NCBI RefSeq assembly: GCF_001612805.1
Contig: NZ_BDBD01000018.1
Coordinates: 434,001-498,000 of the forward strand
DNA: 64,000 nucleotides
Direction: 5' to 3'
Origin: Nocardia coubleae NBRC 108252
Lineage (GTDB): Bacteria > Actinomycetota > Actinomycetes > Mycobacteriales > Mycobacteriaceae
Part shown: one piece after another, positions 18,291 to 26,700 of the stretch
Numbering within the stretch: the first letter of the stretch is position 1
How the letters are laid out: the number at the start of each line of letters is the position of its first letter
Notes under the pieces: model-generated
Databases searched by the model: none
What the model was told of the DNA's origin: nothing
What the model saw: only the letters and a program-made list of their open reading frames with translations
Position numbers and translations under genes: made by a program

Positions 18291-19579
18291 GTATTTCCGG
18301 CCATTCGGGCACCGCACGCGCAGGCGCTGACGCTCTATCGATGGGTGTCGCCACCCCGTCGGTGATGCGTGAGCCCACGGTGTTCCCGACCAGGCCGGCC
18401 GCCGAACCAACCATGATGTCGGGAACCGAGATCGTCGACGCATGGCTGGCCGAACACACCGGTGACCTGGTGCAATGGCGCAGGCACATCCACGCCAACC
18501 CCGAGTTGTCGCGGGCGGAGTTCGCCACCACCGAGTTCGTCTCCGGCTGGCTCACCAAGGCGGGCCTGACCTGGGAGGTGCTGCCCGGAGGCACCGGCCT
18601 GATCTGTGATCTCGGACCGTCCGACGGGCCGCGCATCGCCCTGCGCGCCGACATGGACGCCCTGCCGATGCAGGAATTCACCGGCCTGAGCTTCGCCTCG
18701 ACCGTGCCCGGTGTGTCGCACGCCTGCGGCCACGACGCGCACACCACGGTGCTGCTCGGGACCGCGCTCGCGCTGGCCGAGGCCGAACACACCCTGCCCG
18801 TCGGCGTGCGGTTGATCTTCCAGCCCGCCGAGGAAGTGATGCCAGGCGGCGCGCTCGACGTGGTCGCGGCGGGCGGGATGAACGGTGTGGACCGGATCTT
18901 CGCGCTGCACTGCGACCCGCGGCTGGAAGTGGGCAAGGTCGGGCTGCGGACCGGGGCGATCACCTCGGCGGCCGACACCGTCGAACTCGTGCTCGACTCG
19001 CCCGGCGGGCATACGTCCCGGCCGCATCTCACCAGCGACCTGGTGTACGCCATCGGCACCGTCATCACCGGGCTGCCCGGGTTGCTGAGCAGGCGGGTCG
19101 ATCCGCGCACCAGCACCGTGATGGTGTGGGGCGCGGTGAGCGCGGGCAAGGCACCCAACGCCATCCCGCAGACCGGCATGCTCACCGGAACCGTCCGCAC
19201 CGGCGACCATCCCACGTGGTTGCTGCTCGAGCCGCTGGTCCGCGAGATCGTCGACAGCCTGCTCGCGCCGACCGGTGTGCGGTACCAGCTCAACTACAAG
19301 CGCGGCGTACCCCCGGTGGTCAACGACGCGGCCTCGACCCTGATGTTCGAGAACGCCGTCCTGGCGATCGGTGCAGACGCGCTGGCCGACACCCCCCAGT
19401 CGGGCGGCGGCGAGGACTTCTCCTGGTACCTGGAACACGCGCCGGGCGCGATGGCGCGTCTCGGCGTCTGGTCGGGCACCGGCGAGCAACTCGACCTGCA
19501 TCAGCCGACGTTCGATATCGACGAACGCGCGCTGGCCGTCGGCGTGCGGACACTGACGAATATCGTGCTGCAGGCCTGA
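18287..19579 (+). CDS. amiA1: M20 family amidohydrolase AmiA1-like
   Basis: A 430-residue paralogue of its upstream neighbour. Key motifs are RRHIHANPELS, RADMDALPM, HACGHDAHTTVLLG and QPAEEVMPGG (catalytic Glu), plus QSGGGEDFSWYL near the end. These are the classical metal ligands of IAA-amino-acid hydrolase/hippuricase-type M20D enzymes. The first 45 residues look non-conserved; translation could start at ATG within MMSGTEIVDAWLAE instead of GTG 18287, but the 4-base overlap favours the GTG. A hairpin follows. Confidence 0.86.
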   Translation: MSISGHSGTARAGADALSMGVATPSVMREPTVFPTRPAAEPTMMSGTEIVDAWLAEHTGDLVQWRRHIHANPELSRAEFATTEFVSGWLTKAGLTWEVLPGGTGLICDLGPSDGPRIALRADMDALPMQEFTGLSFASTVPGVSHACGHDAHTTVLLGTALALAEAEHTLPVGVRLIFQPAEEVMPGGALDVVAAGGMNGVDRIFALHCDPRLEVGKVGLRTGAITSAADTVELVLDSPGGHTSRPHLTSDLVYAIGTVITGLPGLLSRRVDPRTSTVMVWGAVSAGKAPNAIPQTGMLTGTVRTGDHPTWLLLEPLVREIVDSLLAPTGVRYQLNYKRGVPPVVNDAASTLMFENAVLAIGADALADTPQSGGGEDFSWYLEHAPGAMARLGVWSGTGEQLDLHQPTFDIDERALAVGVRTLTNIVLQA

Positions 19580-19586
19580 GGGCGGC

Positions 19587-19614
19587 GGGGAGTGCGGTAG
19601 GTGACGCACTCCCC
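19587..19614. terminator. 10-bp hairpin after amiA1
   Basis: The arms 19587-19596 and 19605-19614 are complementary with an 8-base loop. It lies between the stops of convergent genes (19579 and 19631). No T-run is present. Confidence 0.55.
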
Positions 19615-19630
19615 GTGTTCGGGGGTCGGA

Positions 19631-20095
19631 TCAGGCCGACCCCGGACCCACATTCTTGCTGTTGCGGGTACGCAAGGCGTGCACGTAGTCCTCGGGTGCG
19701 CCTGCCTTCTCGGCGGCATCGGCGATGACACCCAGATAACGCGCCGACGGCAGCCCACCCTCGTACGCGTCGAGCACGTACAGCCAGGCCAGCCGGGACT
19801 CGCCCTGGGTGCCGGTGACCCGCAGCCGGATCTTCTTGTGGATGCCGAAGTCGGAGCCCTCCCAGCGGTCGAGGCGTTCCTCGTCCTCCGGGGACACGTC
19901 GTAGAGGACGACGAACACCCGGGAGCCCGGATCTTCGACGACGGTGGCCAACGGCCCTTCCCAGCCGATGTCGTCACCGGCGAAGGTCAGGCGCCAACCT
20001 TCCAGCCACCCGGTCCCCGACATGGGCGAATGCGGGCAGCGTTCCAGCATCTGCGTGGAGTCCATGTTGGACCCGTAAGCGGCATAGATCGGCAC
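19631..20095 (-). CDS. Gamma-glutamylcyclotransferase-like protein
   Basis: A 154-residue protein of the GGCT/AIG2-like fold. The N-terminal VPIYAAYGSNM is the YGSN substrate loop, and VVLYDVSPEDEERLDRWEG contains the conserved acidic region. The GTG at 20095 lies seven bases after a TACAGT -10-like element, so it may be leaderless; a longer frame upstream lacks family similarity. The family cyclises gamma-glutamyl amines or peptides, but substrates vary. It matches the position of Rv3304 beside lpdA as I recall. Confidence 0.8.
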   Translation of the reverse strand: MPIYAAYGSNMDSTQMLERCPHSPMSGTGWLEGWRLTFAGDDIGWEGPLATVVEDPGSRVFVVLYDVSPEDEERLDRWEGSDFGIHKKIRLRVTGTQGESRLAWLYVLDAYEGGLPSARYLGVIADAAEKAGAPEDYVHALRTRNSKNVGPGSA

Positions 20096-20102
20096 CTGAG
20101 GA

Positions 20103-20108
20103 ACTGTA
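20103..20108 (-). promoter_or_regulatory. -10 element for leaderless gamma-glutamylcyclotransferase-like gene
   Basis: Read on the minus strand this is TACAGT, seven bases before GTG 20095. It supports that start. Confidence 0.45.
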
Positions 20109-20305
20109 GCCAATAAACCGCGCGGAATTCCTGTCTCCCACCCAGATCGGCTCACTGTCACACTCGGCGGTGACGGCGAACACGCCGAACGTTGTTCACC
20201 GAGCCGACCCGGTCGCGTCACGGCGCACCTGAAATGATGGGGCGACAGCGCGGGCGGCCCTCACAAGGGGCGATGCCCGATCAGGCGAGCACAGGAGCGT
20301 GACTG

Positions 20306-21703
20306 GTGGCACGGATTGCGATCATCGGCGGTGGACCGGCGGGATACGAGGCGGCTCTGGTGGCCGCCCAGCACGGGGCCTCGGTGACCCTGGTCGATGC
20401 CGACGGCATCGGTGGCGCCTGTGTGCTGTGGGATTGCGTTCCGTCGAAGACCTTCATCGCCTCCACCGGTCTGCGTACCGATCTGCGCCGCGCCCGCGAC
20501 CTCGGCATCACCCTCGACGCGAGCCAGGCGAAGGTGAACCTGCCCGAGGTGAACGGCCGCGTGAAGGCGCTCGCCCTCGCCCAGTCCTCCGACATCCGCG
20601 CCAAACTGCAGGCCGCGGGCGTCCAACTGCTGGCCGGGCGCGGTGAATTGGTCGGTCCCGCAGCCGGTTTGGCGCATCGTGTGCGTGCCACCACGGCCGA
20701 CGGCAGCACCGAGGAATTCGAGGCCGAGGTGGTGCTCATCGCCACCGGCGCCAGCCCGCGGGTGCTGCGCGGCGCCGAACCCGACGGTGAGCGCATCCTC
20801 ACCTGGCGCCAGCTCTACGACCTGCCGGAACTGCCCGAGACCCTGGTGGTGGTCGGATCCGGTGTCACCGGTGCCGAATTCGTCTCCGCCTACACCGAGA
20901 TGGGTGTGCGGGTGAAGCTGGTGTCCAGCCGCGACCGTGTGCTGCCCGGCGAGGACGCCGACGCCGCACTCGTGCTCGAGGAAGCCCTCGCCGAACGCGG
21001 TGTGGAACTGGTCAAGCACGCCCGCGCCGACGCCGTGGAGCGCACGGCCGACGGCATCGTGGTGAAGCTGTCCGACGGGCGGACCGTCACCGGCACCCAT
21101 GCCCTGATGACCGTCGGCTCCACCCCGAACACCGCCGATCTCGGTCTCGACCGGGTCGGTATCGAACTCGACAACGGCTACCTGCGTGTCGACCGCGTAT
21201 CGCGCACCTCGGTGCCGGGTATCTACGCGGCGGGTGACTGCACCGGCCTGCTCCCGCTCGCCTCGGTGGCTGCGATGCAGGGCCGGATCGCGATGTACCA
21301 CGCGCTCGGCGAGGGGGTGAGCCCCATCCGGCTCAAGACAGTCGCCTCGGCGGTGTTCACCCGTCCGGAGATCGCGACCGTCGGTGTGAGCCAGACCGCC
21401 ATCGACAACGGTGAGGTGCCCGCGCGCACGGTCATGCTGCCGCTCAACACGAATCCGCGCGCGAAGATGTCGGGGCTGCGCCGGGGCTTCGTCAAGATCT
21501 TCTGCCGCCCGGCCACCGGTGTGGTGATCGGCGGTGTGGTCGTCGCCCCCATCGCCTCGGAGCTGATCCTGCCGATCGCGCTCGCGGTGCAGAACAACCT
21601 CACCGTCACCGACCTCGCGCAGACCTTCTCGGTGTACCCGTCGCTCACCGGATCGGTCACCGAAGCCGGTCGTTTGCTGATGCGCCACGACGACCTGGAC
21701 TGA
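20306..21703 (+). CDS. lpdA: LpdA-type flavoprotein NAD(P)H dehydrogenase (quinone)
   Basis: A 465-residue member of the pyridine nucleotide-disulfide oxidoreductase family. FAD motif GGGPAG at 8-13, NAD(P) motif GSGVTG near 193, second FAD motif YAAGDCTGLLPLA. The redox pair C39-VLWD-C44 has the normal CxxxxC spacing, but the C-terminal catalytic HPT is replaced by YPSL (FSVYPSLTGS). This argues against lipoamide dehydrogenase and for the LpdA/Rv3303c quinone reductase group, which also lacks that His. Start is GTG 20306 with AGGAG upstream. It may shuttle electrons from NAD(P)H to quinones or dyes and help against oxidative stress. Confidence 0.85.
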   Translation: MARIAIIGGGPAGYEAALVAAQHGASVTLVDADGIGGACVLWDCVPSKTFIASTGLRTDLRRARDLGITLDASQAKVNLPEVNGRVKALALAQSSDIRAKLQAAGVQLLAGRGELVGPAAGLAHRVRATTADGSTEEFEAEVVLIATGASPRVLRGAEPDGERILTWRQLYDLPELPETLVVVGSGVTGAEFVSAYTEMGVRVKLVSSRDRVLPGEDADAALVLEEALAERGVELVKHARADAVERTADGIVVKLSDGRTVTGTHALMTVGSTPNTADLGLDRVGIELDNGYLRVDRVSRTSVPGIYAAGDCTGLLPLASVAAMQGRIAMYHALGEGVSPIRLKTVASAVFTRPEIATVGVSQTAIDNGEVPARTVMLPLNTNPRAKMSGLRRGFVKIFCRPATGVVIGGVVVAPIASELILPIALAVQNNLTVTDLAQTFSVYPSLTGSVTEAGRLLMRHDDLD

Positions 21704-21843
21704 GCCCCCACGGCCGATATCCGAAAGCTACTGCCGCGTTGCCTGTCTCGCGCTCATATGGTTGACTCACGGCCGAGGCGCGTTCGAATGCGAGCGCGTG
21801 GTGGATTGTGGGGGATTCCCTCCGGGAAAGGGATTAGCGAAAA

Positions 21844-22914
21844 GTGAAGCATCGTAAGCCGAGTCGGGCGCAGCGAGCGATGGCAAGCACGTCGTTGCCC
21901 CTGGCCGCCGCCGCGGCCGTGGCGACCCTCCTCGCGGCTCCGGCCGGCGCGGTCCCCAGCGACCAGCCGACCACACCCGCGACTCCGGCTCCTGCGCAGC
22001 CGGGCACCGAGACCCCGAGCCAGCAGCCGGGAGAGACGCCGGAGACGGTCACTCCTGAAGAGAAGCAGCCGGAGACCCCGGAGAACGTGAAGCCGGGCGA
22101 GTCCAAGCCCACCCCCGCGCAGCCGGGTGTCACCACCCCCGCGCCGGAGGAGCCGGAGCAGGCTAAGCCGACGCCGAGCCAGCCGGGCGTCACCACCACC
22201 CCGCGTACCGCGCCGCTGCCGGTGCCGGGTCAGGCCGGTCAGGGCAACCCCGCCCAGCCCGCCGTGAACAACCCGGAGAAGCCGGAAGAGGCCGCGCCGG
22301 GCCAGCAGGGCGGCACCCCCGCCCAGCAGACGCCCGCGCAGCCTTCGCAGAACCAGCCCGCCGCCCCGCAGGCGCAGGGTGGTGCCGAAGACGGCCCCGA
22401 GACCCTGGTGCAGGAGCCGCAGGAAGCGCAGGAGCCCGCCTGGCAGGCGCCGCGCCTGGCCAACGCGCCCGCCGCGCCGGTCGTCGAGATGGAAGGCCCG
22501 CACCAGGAAGTCGGCGTCACCGTCGACGGCGGTTCGCTGCTGCCGGGTGTGCTGGCCAACACCCACCACTACAACAACGCGTCCGGTTACGTCGGCACCA
22601 TCGGCTACCGCACGCCGGGTGGCGGCTTCGGTGACGCCGGTGTGGCGGTCGAGTACGTCGGCGAGAACTCGGTGAAGGTCACCACCTTCAACGGTGGCGA
22701 CGGCCGCCCCGACAACACCATGGTCACCGTCCTCGACACCACCCAGGCCAACCTGGCCAAGGCGGCGGTCGAGAACTGGATCAAGGCTCAGCCGGGCGGT
22801 GCCGCCGCGATGGAACAGGCCGCGAAGGCTACACTTCCGGTGCCGGGGGAGCTGCTGCAGACGATCAACGTCGCGGGTGTCACCACTCAGTGGGGTGGCT
22901 CGCTCCAGTACTGA
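21844..22914 (+). CDS. Secreted proline-rich protein
   Basis: A 356-residue exported protein starting at GTG 21844. Residues 1-36 form a signal peptide (basic KHRKPSRAQR, hydrophobic LPLAAAAAVATLLAAPAGA, cleavage before VPSD). Residues 37-215 are Pro/Glu/Gln/Thr-rich and disordered, with repeated QPGVTT and ETPE units. Residues 216-356 look folded (VEMEGPHQEVGVTVDGG ... GYRTPGGGFGDAGVAVEYVG). No lipobox. Probably a cell-envelope or wall-spanning protein; I do not recognise the C-terminal domain. A strong hairpin follows, then another Pro-rich gene. Confidence 0.75.
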   Translation: MKHRKPSRAQRAMASTSLPLAAAAAVATLLAAPAGAVPSDQPTTPATPAPAQPGTETPSQQPGETPETVTPEEKQPETPENVKPGESKPTPAQPGVTTPAPEEPEQAKPTPSQPGVTTTPRTAPLPVPGQAGQGNPAQPAVNNPEKPEEAAPGQQGGTPAQQTPAQPSQNQPAAPQAQGGAEDGPETLVQEPQEAQEPAWQAPRLANAPAAPVVEMEGPHQEVGVTVDGGSLLPGVLANTHHYNNASGYVGTIGYRTPGGGFGDAGVAVEYVGENSVKVTTFNGGDGRPDNTMVTVLDTTQANLAKAAVENWIKAQPGGAAAMEQAAKATLPVPGELLQTINVAGVTTQWGGSLQY

Positions 22915-22926
22915 CACGCAGTACGT

Positions 22927-22961
22927 CGTGTGGGGCGGTCGGATGGCGACCGCCCCACACG
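22927..22961. terminator. 15-bp GC-rich hairpin terminator
   Basis: Perfect arms 22927-22941 and 22947-22961 with a 5-base loop, 13 bases after the preceding stop. No T-run follows, as is common in actinobacteria. Confidence 0.8.
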
Positions 22962-22986
22962 TGTGTCCTGGGGAAAGGATGGGACT

Positions 22987-24393
22987 GTGGCCACCGAGGA
23001 TGACGAGAACGAGCGCGGCCGTAACCGGCCCGCGAGTGAATTCGGTCCTCCCGTAGGCGATTTCGGGCCGCCGGTCGACGACGCCGGTTTCGGTGGTCCG
23101 CTCGCCGTGCCGCCGCCCGCTCCGCCGGGACCGCTGCCGGAGGTCGGTTGGCGACCCGCGCAGCCGGGCTCCGCGCCCGCGCCGGGGCCGTTCGGTGCGC
23201 CGGTGGGTGCGCCGATGCCCCCGGCCGGCCCCGTTCCGCCCGCCGCTCCTGGTCCGGTGCCTCCCGCCGGGAACGTTCCGCCGAATGGGCCTGTTCCGCC
23301 GCGCGGGTCCGATCCTGTTGTGCCGCCGCGTCGTTCGGCTCCGACATCCGTCTTCGGCGATGCCGTGTCCACGCCGCCGCCCACGAGTCCGCCTGCGCCG
23401 CCTCGTTCTTCGGCACCGACCTCCGTTTTCGGTGGGGCCACGCCGCCTCCGGCGAATCCCGTTGCGCCGCCGCGTCCTTCGCCGTTCGGTGATGCTGTCG
23501 CGACACCGCCGCCCGTGCGACCCACCCCGCCCGCCGATCCGACGGTGCGTTTCGGCGCCGACGCTTCCGCCGCCGGTAGCTCGGTGTTCGGCGATTCGGT
23601 GCCGGTGACTTCCGGGAAGGAAGAGACCGAGGTCATCCGGCGCAACTCCGCGCCGCGCCAGCAGCGGGTCACCGAGCCGGAACGCACCCCCGAACCGCCG
23701 CGCGCACCGGCCAAGGACAACGACGCCGAGGATCGGGCCTGGTGGAACAGCCCCGACGACGACGGCGGCGTCCCCAAGCCGCCCGAACCCGGCCTGTCCT
23801 GGGCCGACGACCCCATCGCCCGCAGGCTCGCCCCGAAGACGCCGACCGCGCCGGTCGCCGAGGAGTCCGAGCCCGACAACCGGATGCGCTGGATCATCGG
23901 CGGTGTCGTGGCCGCGGTCCTGCTCGTCGTCGCGCTGGTGCTGACGATCGGGCTGGTCAAGCGTGGTGGTGGCGAGGATCCCGGGCCCACCGCGGCGCCG
24001 GTCACCTCCGCCGCGGGTGCCGACTGCCGGACGATCGCCGACGAGGGTCTCACCGTCGGCAACGGCCCGGGCGACACGTCCTCGGGCGCGAGGGCGATCC
24101 TCGGCTTCCAATACGCCTTCTATGTCGAACGCTCCGGTGCGCGCGTGCGTGAGTTCGTCGCGCCCGACGCGGTGACCATCTCGCCCGCCGATGTCATCCA
24201 GAAGGCGATCGACGATCAGATCCCGAGGGGTACCACGCACTGCGTGAAGGTGCGCGAGACCGGCGTCGGCGTCTATGACGTGGAGCTGCGGGAGTGGCAT
24301 CCCGACCGTACGTCGGTGGTCTACAAGCAGGAGATCGTCACCACGCTGACCGATGGGAAGTGGCAGGTCAAGTCCATTACCGCCCTCCCGTAG
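22987..24393 (+). CDS. Proline-rich single-pass membrane protein
   Basis: A 468-residue protein starting at GTG 22987, with purine-rich GGGGAAAGGA upstream. Residues 1-210 are Pro/Ala/Gly-rich and carry repeats of the form APTSVFGDA / PSPFGDAVATPPP / SSVFGDSVP. Residues 210-300 are charged. One membrane helix (MRWIIGGVVAAVLLVVALV) lies near 301-325, followed by an outside domain of about 140 residues with SSGARAILGFQYAFYVERSGARVREFV. This layout (cytoplasmic Pro-rich tail, one helix, small extracytoplasmic domain) recurs in mycolata envelope proteins, some regulated by Ser/Thr kinases. Function unknown. Confidence 0.7.
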   Translation: MATEDDENERGRNRPASEFGPPVGDFGPPVDDAGFGGPLAVPPPAPPGPLPEVGWRPAQPGSAPAPGPFGAPVGAPMPPAGPVPPAAPGPVPPAGNVPPNGPVPPRGSDPVVPPRRSAPTSVFGDAVSTPPPTSPPAPPRSSAPTSVFGGATPPPANPVAPPRPSPFGDAVATPPPVRPTPPADPTVRFGADASAAGSSVFGDSVPVTSGKEETEVIRRNSAPRQQRVTEPERTPEPPRAPAKDNDAEDRAWWNSPDDDGGVPKPPEPGLSWADDPIARRLAPKTPTAPVAEESEPDNRMRWIIGGVVAAVLLVVALVLTIGLVKRGGGEDPGPTAAPVTSAAGADCRTIADEGLTVGNGPGDTSSGARAILGFQYAFYVERSGARVREFVAPDAVTISPADVIQKAIDDQIPRGTTHCVKVRETGVGVYDVELREWHPDRTSVVYKQEIVTTLTDGKWQVKSITALP

Positions 24394-24409
24394 TCCCATT
24401 ATCTGGGAC
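24393..24409 (+). terminator. Short hairpin after the Pro-rich membrane protein gene
   Basis: GTCCCA at 24393-24398 and TGGGAC at 24404-24409 pair around TTATC, followed by ACAACAATTT. A short stem with a modest T-run; plausible weak terminator. Confidence 0.45.
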
Positions 24410-24481
24410 AACAATTTCATATTCTGGTGAATGCTGTGCGATCGTTGGTCATCGCGTCCCCTGGCGTTCCCGGAGGTTTCC

Positions 24482-25666
24482 ATGTCGCTGACCAGTCCAG
24501 CATTGGCGGGCAAGCTCGCCGGTTTGCAGAGTTCGGCGATCAGGGATCTGCTCAAACTCACCGCGCGGCCGGAGATCATCAGCCTTGCCGGTGGTCTGCC
24601 CGATGCGGCGTTGATGCCGGGTGAGCGGATCGCCGCCGCGGCGGAGGCGGCTCTGCGTGATCCGGCGGTGCTGCAGTACACGGAGTCGCCAGGCTGGCCC
24701 GCGCTGCGTGCGGTGATCGCCGAGCGCGCGTCCGCCAAGATCGGCCGGTCGGTGCCGGTCGGCGAGGTGTTCATCACCCATGGGTCGCAGCAGGCGTTGT
24801 CGCTGCTGGCCGAGGTGCTGCTCGATCCGGGCGCCCTGGTCGTGGTGGAGGATCCGGCGTATGTCGGTGCGCTGCAGGTGTTCCGGGCGGCCGGTGCGCG
24901 CATCGTCGCCGTGCCGCTCGACGCCGACGGGCTACGTGTCGACGTGCTGGAGGAGCTGCTGGCAGCCGGTGAGCGTCCGGCCGTCGTCCACACCGTCGCC
25001 AACTTCCACAACCCCGGTGGGGTCACCCTCGCACCCGAGCGCCGCCGTCGCCTCGCCGAACTCGCTGAGGCACACGGCTTCTGGGTGATCGAAGACGATC
25101 CCTACGGCGAACTCTGGTTCGACCAGCCGGCCCCGGCGCCGGTCGCCTCCTACTCGCCCCAGGTGATCCGGCTGTCCAGCGTGTCCAAGATCCTGGCCCC
25201 CGCCCTGCGCGTCGGCTGGTTGATCGCCCCCGAAAAGGTCTGTCGCGCGGTCGAACTCCTCAAACAAGGCGCCGACCTGTGTGGCTCAGCCCTCACCCAC
25301 CAGATCACCACCGACCTGCTCACCGACACCGACTGGCTCACCGCCCACGTCGACACCATCCGCGCCGCCTACGGCACCCGCGCCCGCGCCCTCGTCGCCG
25401 CCCTGCGCACCACCTTCGCCGACCGCGTCCACTGCACCGACCCCACCGGCGGCATGTTCATCTGGGCCGACTTCACCGACGGCACCAACGCCTCGACCCT
25501 GCTCCCCACCGCCCTGGAAGCAGGCGTCGCCTACGTCCCCGGCGCCGCCTTCGCCGTCACCGACGCCTACCAGACCTCCATGCGCCTCTGCTTCACCACC
25601 TCCGACGAACCCACCCTCACCGAAGCCGTCCACCGCCTGGCAAGAGCAGCCACAACCAGCGCCTGA
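24482..25666 (+). CDS. PLP-dependent aminotransferase (LysN/MocR-like class I)
   Basis: A 394-residue fold-type I aminotransferase. The PLP lysine is in SSVSKILAPALRVGW, and cofactor-contacting EDDPYGEL and NFHNPGG are present; the N-terminal SLAGGLPDAALMP is typical of 2-aminoadipate/aromatic aminotransferases. There is no N-terminal winged helix, so it is an enzyme, not a MocR regulator. Start ATG 24482 has GGAGG upstream. From about 25250 to the end, codon use shifts to nearly all C in third positions, unlike the first half. Substrate is uncertain; alpha-aminoadipate would fit with lat/pcd elsewhere in the window. Confidence 0.88.
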   Translation: MSLTSPALAGKLAGLQSSAIRDLLKLTARPEIISLAGGLPDAALMPGERIAAAAEAALRDPAVLQYTESPGWPALRAVIAERASAKIGRSVPVGEVFITHGSQQALSLLAEVLLDPGALVVVEDPAYVGALQVFRAAGARIVAVPLDADGLRVDVLEELLAAGERPAVVHTVANFHNPGGVTLAPERRRRLAELAEAHGFWVIEDDPYGELWFDQPAPAPVASYSPQVIRLSSVSKILAPALRVGWLIAPEKVCRAVELLKQGADLCGSALTHQITTDLLTDTDWLTAHVDTIRAAYGTRARALVAALRTTFADRVHCTDPTGGMFIWADFTDGTNASTLLPTALEAGVAYVPGAAFAVTDAYQTSMRLCFTTSDEPTLTEAVHRLARAATTSA

Positions 25667-25674
25667 GCATGCGA

Positions 25675-25701
25675 TGCCATGATCCTGCTAGCATCATGGC
25701 A
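25675..25701. promoter_or_regulatory. Palindromic operator overlapping promoter and start of the TA-like pair
   Basis: TGCCATGAT (25675-25683) and ATCATGGCA (25693-25701) are perfect inverted 9-mers with a 9-base spacer. The spacer and right arm include TAGCAT (25689-25694), a -10-like element seven bases before ATG 25701, so the message may be leaderless. A palindrome covering -10 and start codon is what autoregulated toxin-antitoxin operons show. Confidence 0.65.
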
Positions 25702-26171
25702 TGCCCATGTATCAGGTCAGTGATCTAGCAGGCGCTCGCCGCCGCGAGTTTCTCGACGAAGCCAAGCGGTCGTCCGCTTCGCTGCGCGACACCGATGGAT
25801 CAGTGCTGATCATGCTCGCAGCGCAGCGCATCGCCGCACTGCACGAAGCTGTCGCGGTGACCACCCAGTTGTTCACCGCCGAAGCAGTTCTGGCACGCAC
25901 CGCTACCCCCGAGCCCGTCGAGTTGGGTGGCCTCGCCTGGCTGGCCGAATTCGATCCCGACGACCGGGCAGAAGCGCTGGCCGAGATCCGGAACGCGGTA
26001 GTGCTCACGGTCGCTTCGGAAGACCCGGCGCCGCTCCGGGAGGCATTGCACGCCTGGGTGACCACAGCCGCGGTCATGCGCGATTCGGCGCGCCGTGCTG
26101 TCCATATCGGTTCACCGCAAGATTCCGAGTTCGTCGAGGTGGAACCACCCCGATCGAGAGACGATGACTGA
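25701..26171 (+). CDS. Putative antitoxin of a two-gene TA-like module
   Basis: A 156-residue soluble protein. MYQVSDLAGARRREFLDEAKRSSASLRDTDGSVLIML resembles the Phd/prevent-host-death N-terminal DNA-binding strand-helix pattern in outline (a small operator-binding module followed by an effector-binding tail). The remainder is helical and acidic, rich in Ala and Glu. ATG 25701 lies on the operator; ATG 25707 is an alternative. The stop overlaps the next ATG (ATGACTGA, 26164-26171). Antitoxin assignment is inference from gene order, size, overlap and operator; no family hit can be claimed. Confidence 0.5.
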   Translation: MPMYQVSDLAGARRREFLDEAKRSSASLRDTDGSVLIMLAAQRIAALHEAVAVTTQLFTAEAVLARTATPEPVELGGLAWLAEFDPDDRAEALAEIRNAVVLTVASEDPAPLREALHAWVTTAAVMRDSARRAVHIGSPQDSEFVEVEPPRSRDDD

Positions 26172-26565
26172 CCGAGACCCGGAACCCGGCTCTTACCGTC
26201 CTTTCGTCGCCGCGCGCGCCCCCGGTGGCCGTCCGGCGAACAAGCCGACCTACCGGGTATTGGTACACCGGCAGTACTTGGACACCTGGAACGAACTGGT
26301 CGATCGGGTCGGCATCACTTCAGCCCAGCAGTTCTGGGAGCACGTGGCGACCACACCGGGGAAGCCTCCGGGTGTCGGCTCCTCAACGCTCCTGCGAGGC
26401 AAGCATCACGGCCCGAAATGGCCCGGATATTCCCGCACGATCCACTACGAGATCAGCGGAGCGGGGCGAATCGACTACCAGTATTGCAATGACACGAAAG
26501 AAGGCGAGCGTGGCGACGCCCACCCGGTGGTCAAGATCCTGACCATCGACCTCGGAAGCCACTGA
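26164..26565 (+). CDS. Putative toxin of a two-gene TA-like module
   Basis: A 133-residue basic protein that overlaps the upstream gene by 8 bases. After a disordered start (DRDPEPGSYRPF), VLVHRQYLDTWNELVDRVG, HVATTPGKPPG, LLRGKHHGPKWPGYSRTIHYEIS and a final VVKILTIDLG strand give a compact alpha/beta protein. The core of RGKHHGPKWPGYSRTIHYE, many Lys/Arg/His, and terminal KILTIDL recall RelE/ParE-type or related RNase toxins. The exact family and catalytic residues are not certain. Confidence 0.5.
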   Translation: MTDRDPEPGSYRPFVAARAPGGRPANKPTYRVLVHRQYLDTWNELVDRVGITSAQQFWEHVATTPGKPPGVGSSTLLRGKHHGPKWPGYSRTIHYEISGAGRIDYQYCNDTKEGERGDAHPVVKILTIDLGSH

Positions 26566-26700
26566 AGCCGGATTTCGGTATGAAAATGCGAGCACAGTCG
26601 TCGGTGTTTTGCGATGGCGCTGCTCAGTGGGGTGTTTTGCGGCCGTTTCGGGTCGTGAATGCGAGTTGGCAGCGGGTATTCGGGGCCGGATTCTGTGCGT

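Noticed and set aside
21754-25026. A very long open frame on the minus strand across both proline-rich genes
   Set aside because: Low-complexity, Arg/Gly-rich translation on the antisense of genes with clear signal peptide, membrane helix and start sites; typical high-GC antisense reading.
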